Assembly: GCA_049509915.1 (NCBI GenBank)
Contig: JBEKZL010000378.1
Coordinates: 1-5,771 of the forward strand
DNA: 5,771 nucleotides
Direction of reading: 5' to 3'
DNA from: JBEKYD01 sp049509915
GTDB taxonomy: Bacteria; Acidobacteriota; Terriglobia; Bryobacterales; Bryobacteraceae
Positions 1 to 5,522 of the stretch are shown here, in pieces. The notes beneath the pieces were generated by a model, which saw only the letters and a program-made list of their open reading frames with translations, ran no database searches and was not told the origin of the DNA. A program made the translations under genes and the position numbers. Position 1 is the stretch's first letter; each line of letters begins with the position of its first letter.

Positions 1-53
1 CTGGCCGCGTTTTCCTTGGACTCCTGGCTAAAGACACGGTTCTTTCGAGACAA
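1..53 (-). CDS. Transposase OrfA-like N-terminus (IS3 family), partial
   Basis: Only the first 17 codons are present, reading MSRKNRVFSQESKENAA before the window edge. A basic RK-rich start followed by an aromatic, S, x, E, x, K pattern is typical of IS3-family OrfA proteins (commonly RKRRxFSxEFK), which carry a helix-turn-helix that binds the IS ends. TTG at 53-51 is chosen as start because AAAGGAG lies 6 bases upstream (60-66) and no ATG or GTG is seen in frame over the roughly 30 bases upstream. The usual phenylalanine of the EFK motif is serine here (ESK), which could be natural variation or early decay. OrfA is normally followed by OrfB through a programmed -1 frameshift, but that part is not in the window. 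Confidence 0.55.
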   Translation of the reverse strand, partial: MSRKNRVFSQESKENAA

Positions 54-59
54 CGTCGA

Positions 60-66
60 CTCCTTT
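60..66 (-). promoter_or_regulatory. Strong Shine-Dalgarno site of the transposase OrfA
   Basis: The minus strand reads AAAGGAG, then six bases, then the TTG codon at 53-51. It is the clearest ribosome binding site in the window and decides the OrfA start. The chromosomal genes here have no comparable site. Confidence 0.6.
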
Positions 67-80
67 CCATTTAATGAAAA

Positions 81-110
81 GTGTCCCTAATTTCCGTGTC
101 TCAATTTTGG
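81..110 (+). repeat. Two 15-bp imperfect direct repeats in the IS end
   Basis: GTGTCCCTAATTTCC at 81-95 is followed directly by GTGTCTCAATTTTGG at 96-110, identical at 10 of 15 positions. The second copy lies inside the candidate terminal repeat. Tandem motifs in an IS end are often transposase binding sites; that role is inferred here. Confidence 0.4.
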
Positions 111-121
111 GGTGCACTCCA
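96..121 (-). repeat. Candidate terminal inverted repeat of the IS
   Basis: On the minus strand, 26 bases from 121 to 96 start TGGAGTGCACCCC and end GAGACAC. The TG end and the GTGCACCC block match the general form of IS150-group ends. The matching right end is outside the window, so the exact repeat length is inferred. Confidence 0.5.
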
Positions 122-175
122 TTTCCTTTCGAAGCCGTCCCCGGACCGAGATGTGCTTGCAGCGCCGCCGTGCGG

Positions 176-1378
176 TTACACTCGCCGCTTCAAGCCTTTG
201 CTACCGATGTCGGTCCGATAATGCATGCCGTCGAAGTGAATCTTGCCGGCGCCTGCGTAAGCTCCCTGGATCGCAGCCGCCAACGTCGGCGCCGATGCGG
301 TAACCCCCAGCACGCGGCCTCCCGCCGTTTCGAGGCTGCTCGGCCCCATTCGTGTTCCTGCCTGAAAGACCGTCGCTCCGGTGGCTTCGGCTTCCGCGAT
401 GCCAGTGATAGTTTTCCCGGTAGCGAATTCCCCGGGATAGCCGCCGGATGCCAGGACCACGCAAACGCTGGGTCCCGGCTTCCATTCGATCTTCGCGGAA
501 CCAAGCTCGCCGGTCGCTGCTGCCAACAGGACCGGAACCAGGTCGGACGACATTCGGTGCATCAGCGGCTGGGTTTCGGGATCTCCCAGGCGGACGTTGA
601 ACTCCAGGACCTTGATGCCGTCGGCTGTTATCATGAGCCCGGCATAGAGGAATCCGGTGAAGCCGGTTCGCTCTACCGTGGGCCGGATGACGCGATCCAT
701 GATTTCGGACGTCTGCGCTTCGGTGAGGATGCCGGAATCGCAGTAGGCGCCCATGCCGCCGGTGTTGGGTCCCTGGTCGCCGTCGAAGACGGCTTTGTGA
801 TCCTGCGTAGGCGCTAGCGGGAGAATGTTCTTGCCGTCGGAAATGGCGATGAAGGTGACTTCCTCGCCTTCGAGATATTCTTCGATTACTAGGCGGCCGC
901 GGAAGGAGCCAAGCGCGGCTTGCGCCTCGGCAGCCTCGTGTGCGATGACGACGCCTTTCCCGGCCGCCAGTCCGTCGGCCTTCAGCACAACGGGATAGCC
1001 AAAACGGGCCAGCGCTCGCGGGGCGTCGTCCGCGGAATCGACGGTGACGAATCCGGCCGTGGGGATGTTGGTTTGCACGAAGAAGTTCTTGGCAAATACT
1101 TTGCTGCCTTCGAGCCGCGCTGCGTCGCGCGCCGGCCCGACGATTTTGAGGCCGCGCGCCCGGTAACGGTCCACCACGCCAGCTACCAGGGGCACCTCCG
1201 GTCCTACCACGGTCAGGTCCGGCTCCAACTCTTCCGCGGCCTGCGGGCTGAGGCACCGGCCGATTGCCGCGATACCGGGATTCCCCGGCGCGGCCAGGAT
1301 TTCGACGCCGGGAGATTGAGCTAATTTCCAGGCGAGAGCGTGCTCACGGCCGCCGCCGCCCAGTATGAGGATGCGCAT
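176..1378 (-). CDS. purD: Phosphoribosylamine-glycine ligase (GAR synthetase)
   Basis: PurD catalyses the second step of de novo purine synthesis: ATP-dependent joining of glycine to 5-phosphoribosylamine, in the cytosol. The 400-residue product opens with the family start MRILILGGGGREHALAWKL. It then shows DLTVVGPEVPLVAG (54-67), the ATP-grasp nucleotide region VLKADGLAAGKGVV (131-144), VIEEYLEGEE (164-173), TQDHKAVFDGDQGPNTGGMGAY (191-212) and the metal/phosphate-binding NVRLGDPETQ (261-270), ending in the C-terminal subdomain. It is shorter than E. coli PurD (about 429): roughly a dozen residues are absent after residue 40 and several more near 155-162, both in frame and in regions that look like variable loops. 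The start is fixed by TAG at 1384-1382, two codons upstream of ATG. No Shine-Dalgarno is visible. It diverges from mnmG across 8 bp; an IS end lies behind its stop. Confidence 0.97.
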   Translation of the reverse strand: MRILILGGGGREHALAWKLAQSPGVEILAAPGNPGIAAIGRCLSPQAAEELEPDLTVVGPEVPLVAGVVDRYRARGLKIVGPARDAARLEGSKVFAKNFFVQTNIPTAGFVTVDSADDAPRALARFGYPVVLKADGLAAGKGVVIAHEAAEAQAALGSFRGRLVIEEYLEGEEVTFIAISDGKNILPLAPTQDHKAVFDGDQGPNTGGMGAYCDSGILTEAQTSEIMDRVIRPTVERTGFTGFLYAGLMITADGIKVLEFNVRLGDPETQPLMHRMSSDLVPVLLAAATGELGSAKIEWKPGPSVCVVLASGGYPGEFATGKTITGIAEAEATGATVFQAGTRMGPSSLETAGGRVLGVTASAPTLAAAIQGAYAGAGKIHFDGMHYRTDIGSKGLKRRV

Positions 1379-1382
1379 TCGC

Positions 1383-1388
1383 TAAAAT
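1383..1388 (+). promoter_or_regulatory. Possible -10 element for mnmG
   Basis: TAAAAT matches the sigma70 -10 consensus at 5 of 6 positions. A transcript starting about 7 bases downstream would begin at or next to the ATG at 1396, giving a leaderless mnmG mRNA. No good -35 hexamer is seen at 16-18 bp spacing (the region around 1360-1365 is GC-rich purD coding sequence), so this is a weak prediction. Confidence 0.25.
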
Positions 1389-1392
1389 GATA
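1387..1392 (-). promoter_or_regulatory. Possible -10 element for purD
   Basis: The minus strand reads TATCAT, a 5 of 6 match to the -10 consensus, with 8 bases between it and the purD ATG. Transcription from it would begin at or within a base or two of the start codon. The best -35 match at 17-bp spacing (ACGTCA, 1415-1410) is poor. It overlaps the opposite-strand hexamer at 1383-1388. Confidence 0.25.
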
Positions 1393-3195
1393 ACAATGCA
1401 CGAGAGGTATGACGTGGTCGTGGTTGGCGCCGGCCATGCGGGTTGCGAGGCTGCGCGGGCTTGCGCCCGGATGGGGATGCGCACGGCCATGGTCACCATG
1501 AACCTGGACCTGATCGCGCAAATGTCATGCAACCCCGCTATCGGAGGTATCGCCAAAGGTCACCTGGTGCGGGAAATCGATGCGCTGGGCGGCGTGATGG
1601 GGGAAGTTGCGGACGCTGTGGGGATCCAGTTTCGGCTGCTCAATACCAGCCGTGGTCCGGCGGTATGGTCGCCGCGAGCGCAGATGGATAAACGGCAGTA
1701 CCGGGTCAAAATGCGCGCAGTGCTGGAGCGCGAGCCTAATCTGCGTATCAAGCAGGCCGAAGTTGGGTCGCTGATGGTGGAGGGGGGCGTGGTTCGCGGT
1801 GTTGCCTTGCGCGATGGCCGAACGGTAGGGGCTGCGGCCGTGATCGTCACCACCGGAACTTTTCTGAACGGCTTAGCTCACGTCGGCGAGAGGAAGTACA
1901 GTTGCGGCCGGAATGGCGAGGCTCCCTCGGAATTGCTGGGGGACCAGTTGCGGAGTTTGTCTTTGAGTTGGAGGCGGCTGAAGACCGGCACGCCGCCGCG
2001 CCTCGATGGCCGCACCATAGACTGGTCGAAATTCGAGCCCCAACCGGGCGACGCCGAGCCAACTCCATTTTCCTTTCTGACCGGCAAAATCGACCGGCCG
2101 CAGATCCGGTGCCATATCGGATACACCACTGGAGAGACCCGGCGGATTCTCCTGGAGGCGATTCCCCGGTCTCCGCTTTACAGCGGGCAGATCGAAGGCA
2201 TCGGTCCGCGCTATTGCCCCTCCATAGAAGATAAGTTCGTCAAGTTTCCGGACAAGGCCCGTCACCAGATTTTTCTAGAACCGGAGGGCCTCGACACGAA
2301 CGAGGTGTATGTGAACGGGATGTCGACCAGCATGCCGATCGACGTGCAGGCGGCCATGGTGGCTTCCATCCCCGGCTTGGAGCAAGCGGAGATGATCCGG
2401 CCCGGCTACGCGATAGAGTATGACGCCATCGATGCGCGGGAACTCGAGCACACCCTGGAGGTGAAGGCAATCCGCGGGCTGTACCTGGCTGGCCAGATCA
2501 ATGGAACGTCGGGTTATGAAGAGGCGGGGTGCCAGGGGTTAATTGCGGGGTTGAACGCTGGCTGCCGGATCGCGGGGAAGGAGGCTGTGGTGTTGGGTCG
2601 CACCGAGGGTTATATCGGAATCCTGATTGACGACCTGATTACGAAAGGCACCGATGAGCCCTACCGCATGTTTACCTCCCGGGCGGAGTACCGCTTGCAC
2701 TTGCGGATCGACAATGCGGACTCGCGGCTGACGGCGATCGGGCGGCGGGCCGGCCTGGTGACGGATGAGCGCTGGGAGGTGTTTGAGCGGAAGAAAGCTC
2801 AGATTATGCGGCTGAAGGCTGCTCTCGACGGGCATAGGAACGGGCAATTGCTTAAGCGGCCGGAGGTTTCGATAGGGTCTATTTCCGCCTGGGTGCGAGA
2901 GGTGTTGGGAGAGGAGGCGGTGTGGGGGGCAACGGCCACGGTGGAGACGGAGTGTAAGTATGGAGGCTACATTGCCCAACAGGAGCGGCAGGTAGAGCGG
3001 TTGAAGGAGTCTAGTCGCAGGGCGATTCCGGAGGATTTCAGTTTTGGCGGAATTCCCGGTTTGTCGCGGGAGATGCAGGAGAAGTTGGCTCGTGTGCGTC
3101 CCTCTACGCTGGGTCAAGCCGCGCGAATACCTGGTGTGACGCCGGCTGCCGTCGCGGTCTTGGACGTCTATCTGAGTTTGAACCGTGTTTGCTGA
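1387..3195 (+). CDS. mnmG: tRNA uridine-5-carboxymethylaminomethyl modification enzyme MnmG (GidA)
   Basis: With MnmE (not in this window), MnmG installs the carboxymethylaminomethyl or aminomethyl group at C5 of wobble uridine 34 in certain tRNAs, using FAD, NADH and a methylene-folate donor. The 602-residue product has the FAD-binding GAGHAG (14-19), MSCNPAIGGIAKGHLVREIDALGG from 46, the family signatures RYCPSIEDK (275-283) and AGQINGTSGYEEAGCQG (from 368), and a C-terminal helical tRNA/MnmE-binding domain with YGGYIAQQ and PGVTPAAVAVL. The two conserved cysteines are present at 48 and 277. It is slightly shorter than E. coli MnmG (629), mainly through a loop before LLKRPEVS. TGA at 1366-1368 in frame limits the start to ATG 1387 or ATG 1396; the second would give MHERYDVVVVG. 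Neither has a well-placed Shine-Dalgarno. The next gene, rsmG, overlaps by 11 bp. Confidence 0.98.
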   Translation: MITMHERYDVVVVGAGHAGCEAARACARMGMRTAMVTMNLDLIAQMSCNPAIGGIAKGHLVREIDALGGVMGEVADAVGIQFRLLNTSRGPAVWSPRAQMDKRQYRVKMRAVLEREPNLRIKQAEVGSLMVEGGVVRGVALRDGRTVGAAAVIVTTGTFLNGLAHVGERKYSCGRNGEAPSELLGDQLRSLSLSWRRLKTGTPPRLDGRTIDWSKFEPQPGDAEPTPFSFLTGKIDRPQIRCHIGYTTGETRRILLEAIPRSPLYSGQIEGIGPRYCPSIEDKFVKFPDKARHQIFLEPEGLDTNEVYVNGMSTSMPIDVQAAMVASIPGLEQAEMIRPGYAIEYDAIDARELEHTLEVKAIRGLYLAGQINGTSGYEEAGCQGLIAGLNAGCRIAGKEAVVLGRTEGYIGILIDDLITKGTDEPYRMFTSRAEYRLHLRIDNADSRLTAIGRRAGLVTDERWEVFERKKAQIMRLKAALDGHRNGQLLKRPEVSIGSISAWVREVLGEEAVWGATATVETECKYGGYIAQQERQVERLKESSRRAIPEDFSFGGIPGLSREMQEKLARVRPSTLGQAARIPGVTPAAVAVLDVYLSLNRVC

Positions 3196-3766
3196 GACCT
3201 TGCGGGAGAAGTTGGGGAGCGGGGCCGGTCTGGACCGGCAGCAGGTCTCCCTGCTGGCAAGGCATTTCGAGCTGCTCAAGCGCTGGAACAAGGTTCTGAA
3301 TTTGACGTCGATTCGCAGCGACGAAGAAGCCGTGGAGCGGCATTACTGCGAGGCGATCTTTCTTGCGATGCACCTGCCCGCTGGGTCTTTGCGGGTAGCG
3401 GATGTGGGATCGGGTGGGGGCTTTCCCGGGTTTCCCGTGGGCGTCGTGCGTCCGGATTGTTGCGTGACGCTGATCGAATCGCACCAGCGCAAGAGCGTGT
3501 TCTTGAAGGAAGCGACGCGGGGATTGGGCAATTTCCGGATCCTGGCCGTGCGTGCTGAGGAGGTTCGCGAGGAGTTCGATCACGTGATCTCGCGGGCCGT
3601 GAGCTACACCGATTTGAGGCGGAGCCTAAAGAATCTCGGGGTGTGCGCCGATCTGTTGACCGGAGGGGAAGCTCCGCCGGACGAACTAGGCTTTGTGTGG
3701 GAAGAAATCCTGCAGCTGCCATGGGGTGAGGATCGCTTCTTACGGTTGGGTGAACGCCGGAAATGA
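3185..3766 (+). CDS. rsmG: 16S rRNA (guanine-N7)-methyltransferase RsmG (GidB)
   Basis: RsmG transfers a methyl group from S-adenosylmethionine to N7 of G527 (E. coli numbering) in 16S rRNA; its loss is known to give low-level streptomycin resistance. The 193-residue product carries the N-terminal family pattern LKRWNKVLNLTSIRS (31-45), the SAM-binding loop VADVGSGGGFPGFP (71-84), the strand-end acid E98 in LIESHQRKSVFLKE and ISRAV (135-139). It is somewhat shorter than E. coli RsmG (207), chiefly toward the C-terminus. GTG at 3185 lies inside the last codons of mnmG and gives the expected short N-terminal lead. There is no Shine-Dalgarno, so translation is probably coupled to mnmG. The coding strand is strongly G-rich, like mnmG. 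The stop is followed by the parS gap. Confidence 0.95.
   Translation: MFAETLREKLGSGAGLDRQQVSLLARHFELLKRWNKVLNLTSIRSDEEAVERHYCEAIFLAMHLPAGSLRVADVGSGGGFPGFPVGVVRPDCCVTLIESHQRKSVFLKEATRGLGNFRILAVRAEEVREEFDHVISRAVSYTDLRRSLKNLGVCADLLTGGEAPPDELGFVWEEILQLPWGEDRFLRLGERRK
3578..3589. other. Palindrome GATCACGTGATC sharing the parS core, inside rsmG
   Basis: A perfect 12-bp palindrome within rsmG contains TCACGTGA, the central 8 bp of the two parS sites about 210 bp downstream. Over the full 16-bp parS it matches only 9 positions. Its codons encode the ordinary RsmG stretch FDHVIS, so it may be chance; secondary ParB binding is only a possibility. Confidence 0.2.
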
Positions 3767-3787
3767 CTTTCTCCGCGAGGATAACTC

Positions 3788-3803
3788 TGTTTCACGTGAA
3801 ACA
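3788..3803. promoter_or_regulatory. parS: parS centromere site 1
   Basis: TGTTTCACGTGAAACA is the exact 16-bp parS consensus first defined in Bacillus subtilis and conserved across most bacterial phyla. Here the palindrome extends by one pair to 18 bp (3787-3804). ParB binds it, hydrolyses CTP and slides onto flanking DNA, nucleating the partition complex. It sits 73 bp upstream of the parA start, in the same gap as site 2, so it may also let ParB repress its own operon (inferred). Confidence 0.97.
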
Positions 3804-3826
3804 GCCAAAAAGTCTGCCCGGCAAGT

Positions 3827-3842
3827 TGTTTCACGTGAAACT
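3827..3842. promoter_or_regulatory. parS: parS centromere site 2
   Basis: TGTTTCACGTGAAACT matches the parS consensus at 15 of 16 positions; only the last base differs. Its centre is 39 bp from the centre of site 1, with the parA start 34 bp downstream. At that distance it could overlap or flank the parA promoter, which is not otherwise recognisable. Confidence 0.95.
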
Positions 3843-3868
3843 CCCCCGGAAACTTCAGACGTGGTAGC

Positions 3869-3880
3869 ATGGCCGCTTGA
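3869..3880 (+). other. Three-codon upstream frame overlapping the parA start
   Basis: ATG GCC GCT TGA reads M-A-A-stop, and its TGA (3878-3880) overlaps the TTG start of parA (3877-3879) as TTGA. Stop/start overlaps of this kind can support termination-reinitiation. No Shine-Dalgarno precedes this ATG either, so use of the frame is speculative. Confidence 0.2.
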
Positions 3881-4668
3881 GCCGTGTAATCGCCATCGCC
3901 AATCAAAAGGGTGGGGTGGGCAAAACCACTACCGCAATCAACCTGGGAGCTTCACTCGCCGCGAATGATCTCCAAGTGCTGTTGATCGACTCCGATCCCC
4001 AAGGGAACTCAACCACCGGTCTCGGCCTGCCGAAGTCTCAAGACCAGCCGGGATTGTACGATCTACTGCTGGGCGCCGCCAAGCCCGAAGACGTGATCCG
4101 TACGACCGACCTCGAAGGCCTACACGTCATTTCCGCCGACAAAAACCTTATAGCCGCAAATCTAGAACTCGTTGGCATCGAAGACCGAGAATTCCAACTC
4201 CGGGAGCACATTGCCAGCCTCCGCGACCGCTTCGCCTTCACCCTTATCGACTGCCCTCCGGCACTCGACCTCCTAACGCTGAACGCGCTAATCGCAGCCG
4301 ATTCCGTTCTTGTCCCCATCCAGTGCGAATTTTTCGCCCTGGAGGGCGTATCGGAACTCATGGATACCATCGATCGAATTCGCGAAGCCTTTGACCATCC
4401 GCTCGAAATCGAGGGAATTCTCCTCACGATGTACGATGACCGCACCAACCTCACCCGCCAGGTTGCGGCCGACCTGAAACAATTCTTCGCGGATGAGATA
4501 TTCGCCACCGTGATACCTCGCAGCATTCGCCTGGCCGAAGCCCCCAGCTTTGGCAAGCCAATACTGGGGTACGACCCGAGATCCAAAGGCGCTGAAAGCT
4601 ACATCCAATTAGCGAAAGAAGTCCTGGACCATGAACAAGCCAGAAAATCCGCGCAAGGCGCTCGGTAG
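3877..4668 (+). CDS. parA: Chromosome partitioning ATPase ParA (Soj)
   Basis: ParA is a deviant Walker ATPase: its ATP-bound dimer coats the nucleoid, and ParB-parS complexes trigger hydrolysis and follow the retreating ParA, separating sister origins. The 263-residue product has the deviant P-loop KGGVGKTT (11-18, signature lysine K11 and catalytic-site lysine K16), the switch stretch LLIDSDPQGNST (35-46) and Walker B LIDCPP (123-128). TMYDDRTNL (184-192) and IPRSIRLAEAPSFGKPI (213-229) follow; R189 and R218 fall at the positions reported for nucleoid binding in B. subtilis Soj. There is no N-terminal DNA-binding domain, as expected for a chromosomal Soj. TTG is the only plausible start: TAG lies in frame at 3865-3867 and the P-loop follows at once. 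No Shine-Dalgarno is visible. parB begins 38 nt before its end. Confidence 0.97.
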   Translation: MSRVIAIANQKGGVGKTTTAINLGASLAANDLQVLLIDSDPQGNSTTGLGLPKSQDQPGLYDLLLGAAKPEDVIRTTDLEGLHVISADKNLIAANLELVGIEDREFQLREHIASLRDRFAFTLIDCPPALDLLTLNALIAADSVLVPIQCEFFALEGVSELMDTIDRIREAFDHPLEIEGILLTMYDDRTNLTRQVAADLKQFFADEIFATVIPRSIRLAEAPSFGKPILGYDPRSKGAESYIQLAKEVLDHEQARKSAQGAR

Positions 4669-5518
4669 GGGCCTTGGCGCGCTCCTGCCCACCCGCCCGC
4701 CGTCTCCGCCGCCAGCTTCCCCTTCGTCGACCGACGAGAACCTGACCCTGCCAATCAACTCCATTGAGCCAAATCCGCTACAGCCGCGCCGGATCTTTCA
4801 GAGTGAGAAACTTGCGGAGTTGGCCCACTCCATCCAGGCTAACGGGATCATACAGCCGCTAGTCGTACGGAAGTCCGGCGATCGGTATGAGCTCGTCGCT
4901 GGAGAGCGCCGTTGGCGAGCCGCCAAAATTGCCGGTCTGGAGGCAGTTCCGGTGGTCGTCCGCCCCATCGCCGACGACCGGCTCCTCGAAGTCTCGCTGA
5001 TTGAGAATATTCAGCGCGAGGACCTTAATCCGATGGAGACTGCCAGCGCTTTCGAGCAGTTGGGCCGCGAATTCAACCTCTCCGCCGAAGACATTGGGCA
5101 GCGAACGGGCAAAGACCGCACCACCGTCGTTAATTTCCTGCGCCTATTGAACCTTCCACCGGAAGTCCGCCGGCTGGTGGAGGATCGCCGCCTCTCGGCC
5201 GGCCATGCGCGCTGCCTGCTGGCACTCTCCACGCCCGAGTTGCAGGTCGAAGTCGCGGAGAAAGCCGTCGCCGAGGGCTGGTCCGTCCGCCAAACCGAAC
5301 GAACCATGCAACGAATGACGGAAGGCCGCAAGCCCAAGCGTCCCGACGAAACTGCCGCCGATCCCAACGTCAAGGCCGCCATCGAGCAACTGGAGCGGGC
5401 GCTTGGCACCAAGGTTCGCATCGTCGAGAAGAACAAACAAAAAGGACGGATCGAGATCGACTATTACTCCGCCGAGGATCTGGACCGGATCTACAACTTG
5501 ATCGCCGACGAGTCCTGA
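4631..5518 (+). CDS. parB: Chromosome partitioning protein ParB (Spo0J), CTP-dependent parS clamp
   Basis: ParB binds parS, uses CTP to close into a sliding clamp, spreads on DNA, and stimulates ParA through its N-terminus. The 295-residue product begins with the ParA-contacting motif KALGRGLGALLP (9-20), then a proline/serine linker (21-34). The CTP-binding domain follows with NPLQPR (48-53), GERRWRA (91-97) and ENIQREDLNP (125-134). A helix-turn-helix for parS lies around 143-175, LSAGHARCLL at 188-197, and a C-terminal dimerisation domain from about 245. Length and motif order are normal for chromosomal ParB. ATG 4631 lies inside parA and is needed to keep the whole N-terminal motif; GAAAGAAG at 4614-4621 is a weak ribosome binding site. 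Both parS sites upstream of parA are its expected targets. It converges on the MerR gene with 4 bp between stops. Confidence 0.97.
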   Translation: MNKPENPRKALGRGLGALLPTRPPSPPPASPSSTDENLTLPINSIEPNPLQPRRIFQSEKLAELAHSIQANGIIQPLVVRKSGDRYELVAGERRWRAAKIAGLEAVPVVVRPIADDRLLEVSLIENIQREDLNPMETASAFEQLGREFNLSAEDIGQRTGKDRTTVVNFLRLLNLPPEVRRLVEDRRLSAGHARCLLALSTPELQVEVAEKAVAEGWSVRQTERTMQRMTEGRKPKRPDETAADPNVKAAIEQLERALGTKVRIVEKNKQKGRIEIDYYSAEDLDRIYNLIADES

Positions 5519-5522
5519 GGCC

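Larger units (their letters stand above)
1..121 (-). mobile_element. 5' end of an IS3-family (IS150-like) insertion sequence, cut by the window edge
   Basis: Read on the minus strand, the sequence from 121 starts with TGGAGTGCACCCC, followed by an A-rich run and GAGACAC. This resembles the terminal inverted repeats of IS150-group IS3 elements, which begin with TG and carry a GTGCACCC-like block. About 70 bases inside this end comes a strong ribosome binding site and an OrfA-like start. The inferred host/IS junction is between 121 and 122, so the element lies 54 bp past the purD stop. The other end, the second reading frame (OrfB, DDE transposase) and the target duplication are outside the window, so completeness cannot be judged. 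The family call rests on the end sequence plus 17 residues; a related family or a decayed fragment is possible. Confidence 0.6.

Noticed and set aside
165..175. Small hairpin CCGC-CGT-GCGG next to the purD stop
   Set aside because: A 4-bp stem without a following T-run on the minus strand is not a credible terminator.
74..817. Long plus-strand reading frame opposite purD
   Set aside because: It lies antisense to an unmistakable purD, has low-complexity Arg/Gly/Ala composition with no recognisable motif, and crosses the inferred IS junction. It is a shadow of GC-rich coding sequence.
201..1256. 351-codon minus-strand frame within purD
   Set aside because: It is a frame-shifted reading of purD, very rich in arginine, without family features.
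2539..3291. 250-codon minus-strand frame opposite the mnmG/rsmG boundary
   Set aside because: It is antisense to two well-supported genes, with no motif and no plausible start signal.
3420..3436. Sequence resembling a Noc binding site (half of ATTTCCCGGGAAAT)
   Set aside because: Only the left half and core match, the bases encode the conserved GFPGFP loop of RsmG, and Noc is known from Firmicutes; no noc gene is seen.
3865..3870. TAGCAT as a -10 element for parA
   Set aside because: Only 4 of 6 positions match, and the -35 position (3842-3847) is a run of C. It would imply a leaderless TTG start, which is unlikely.
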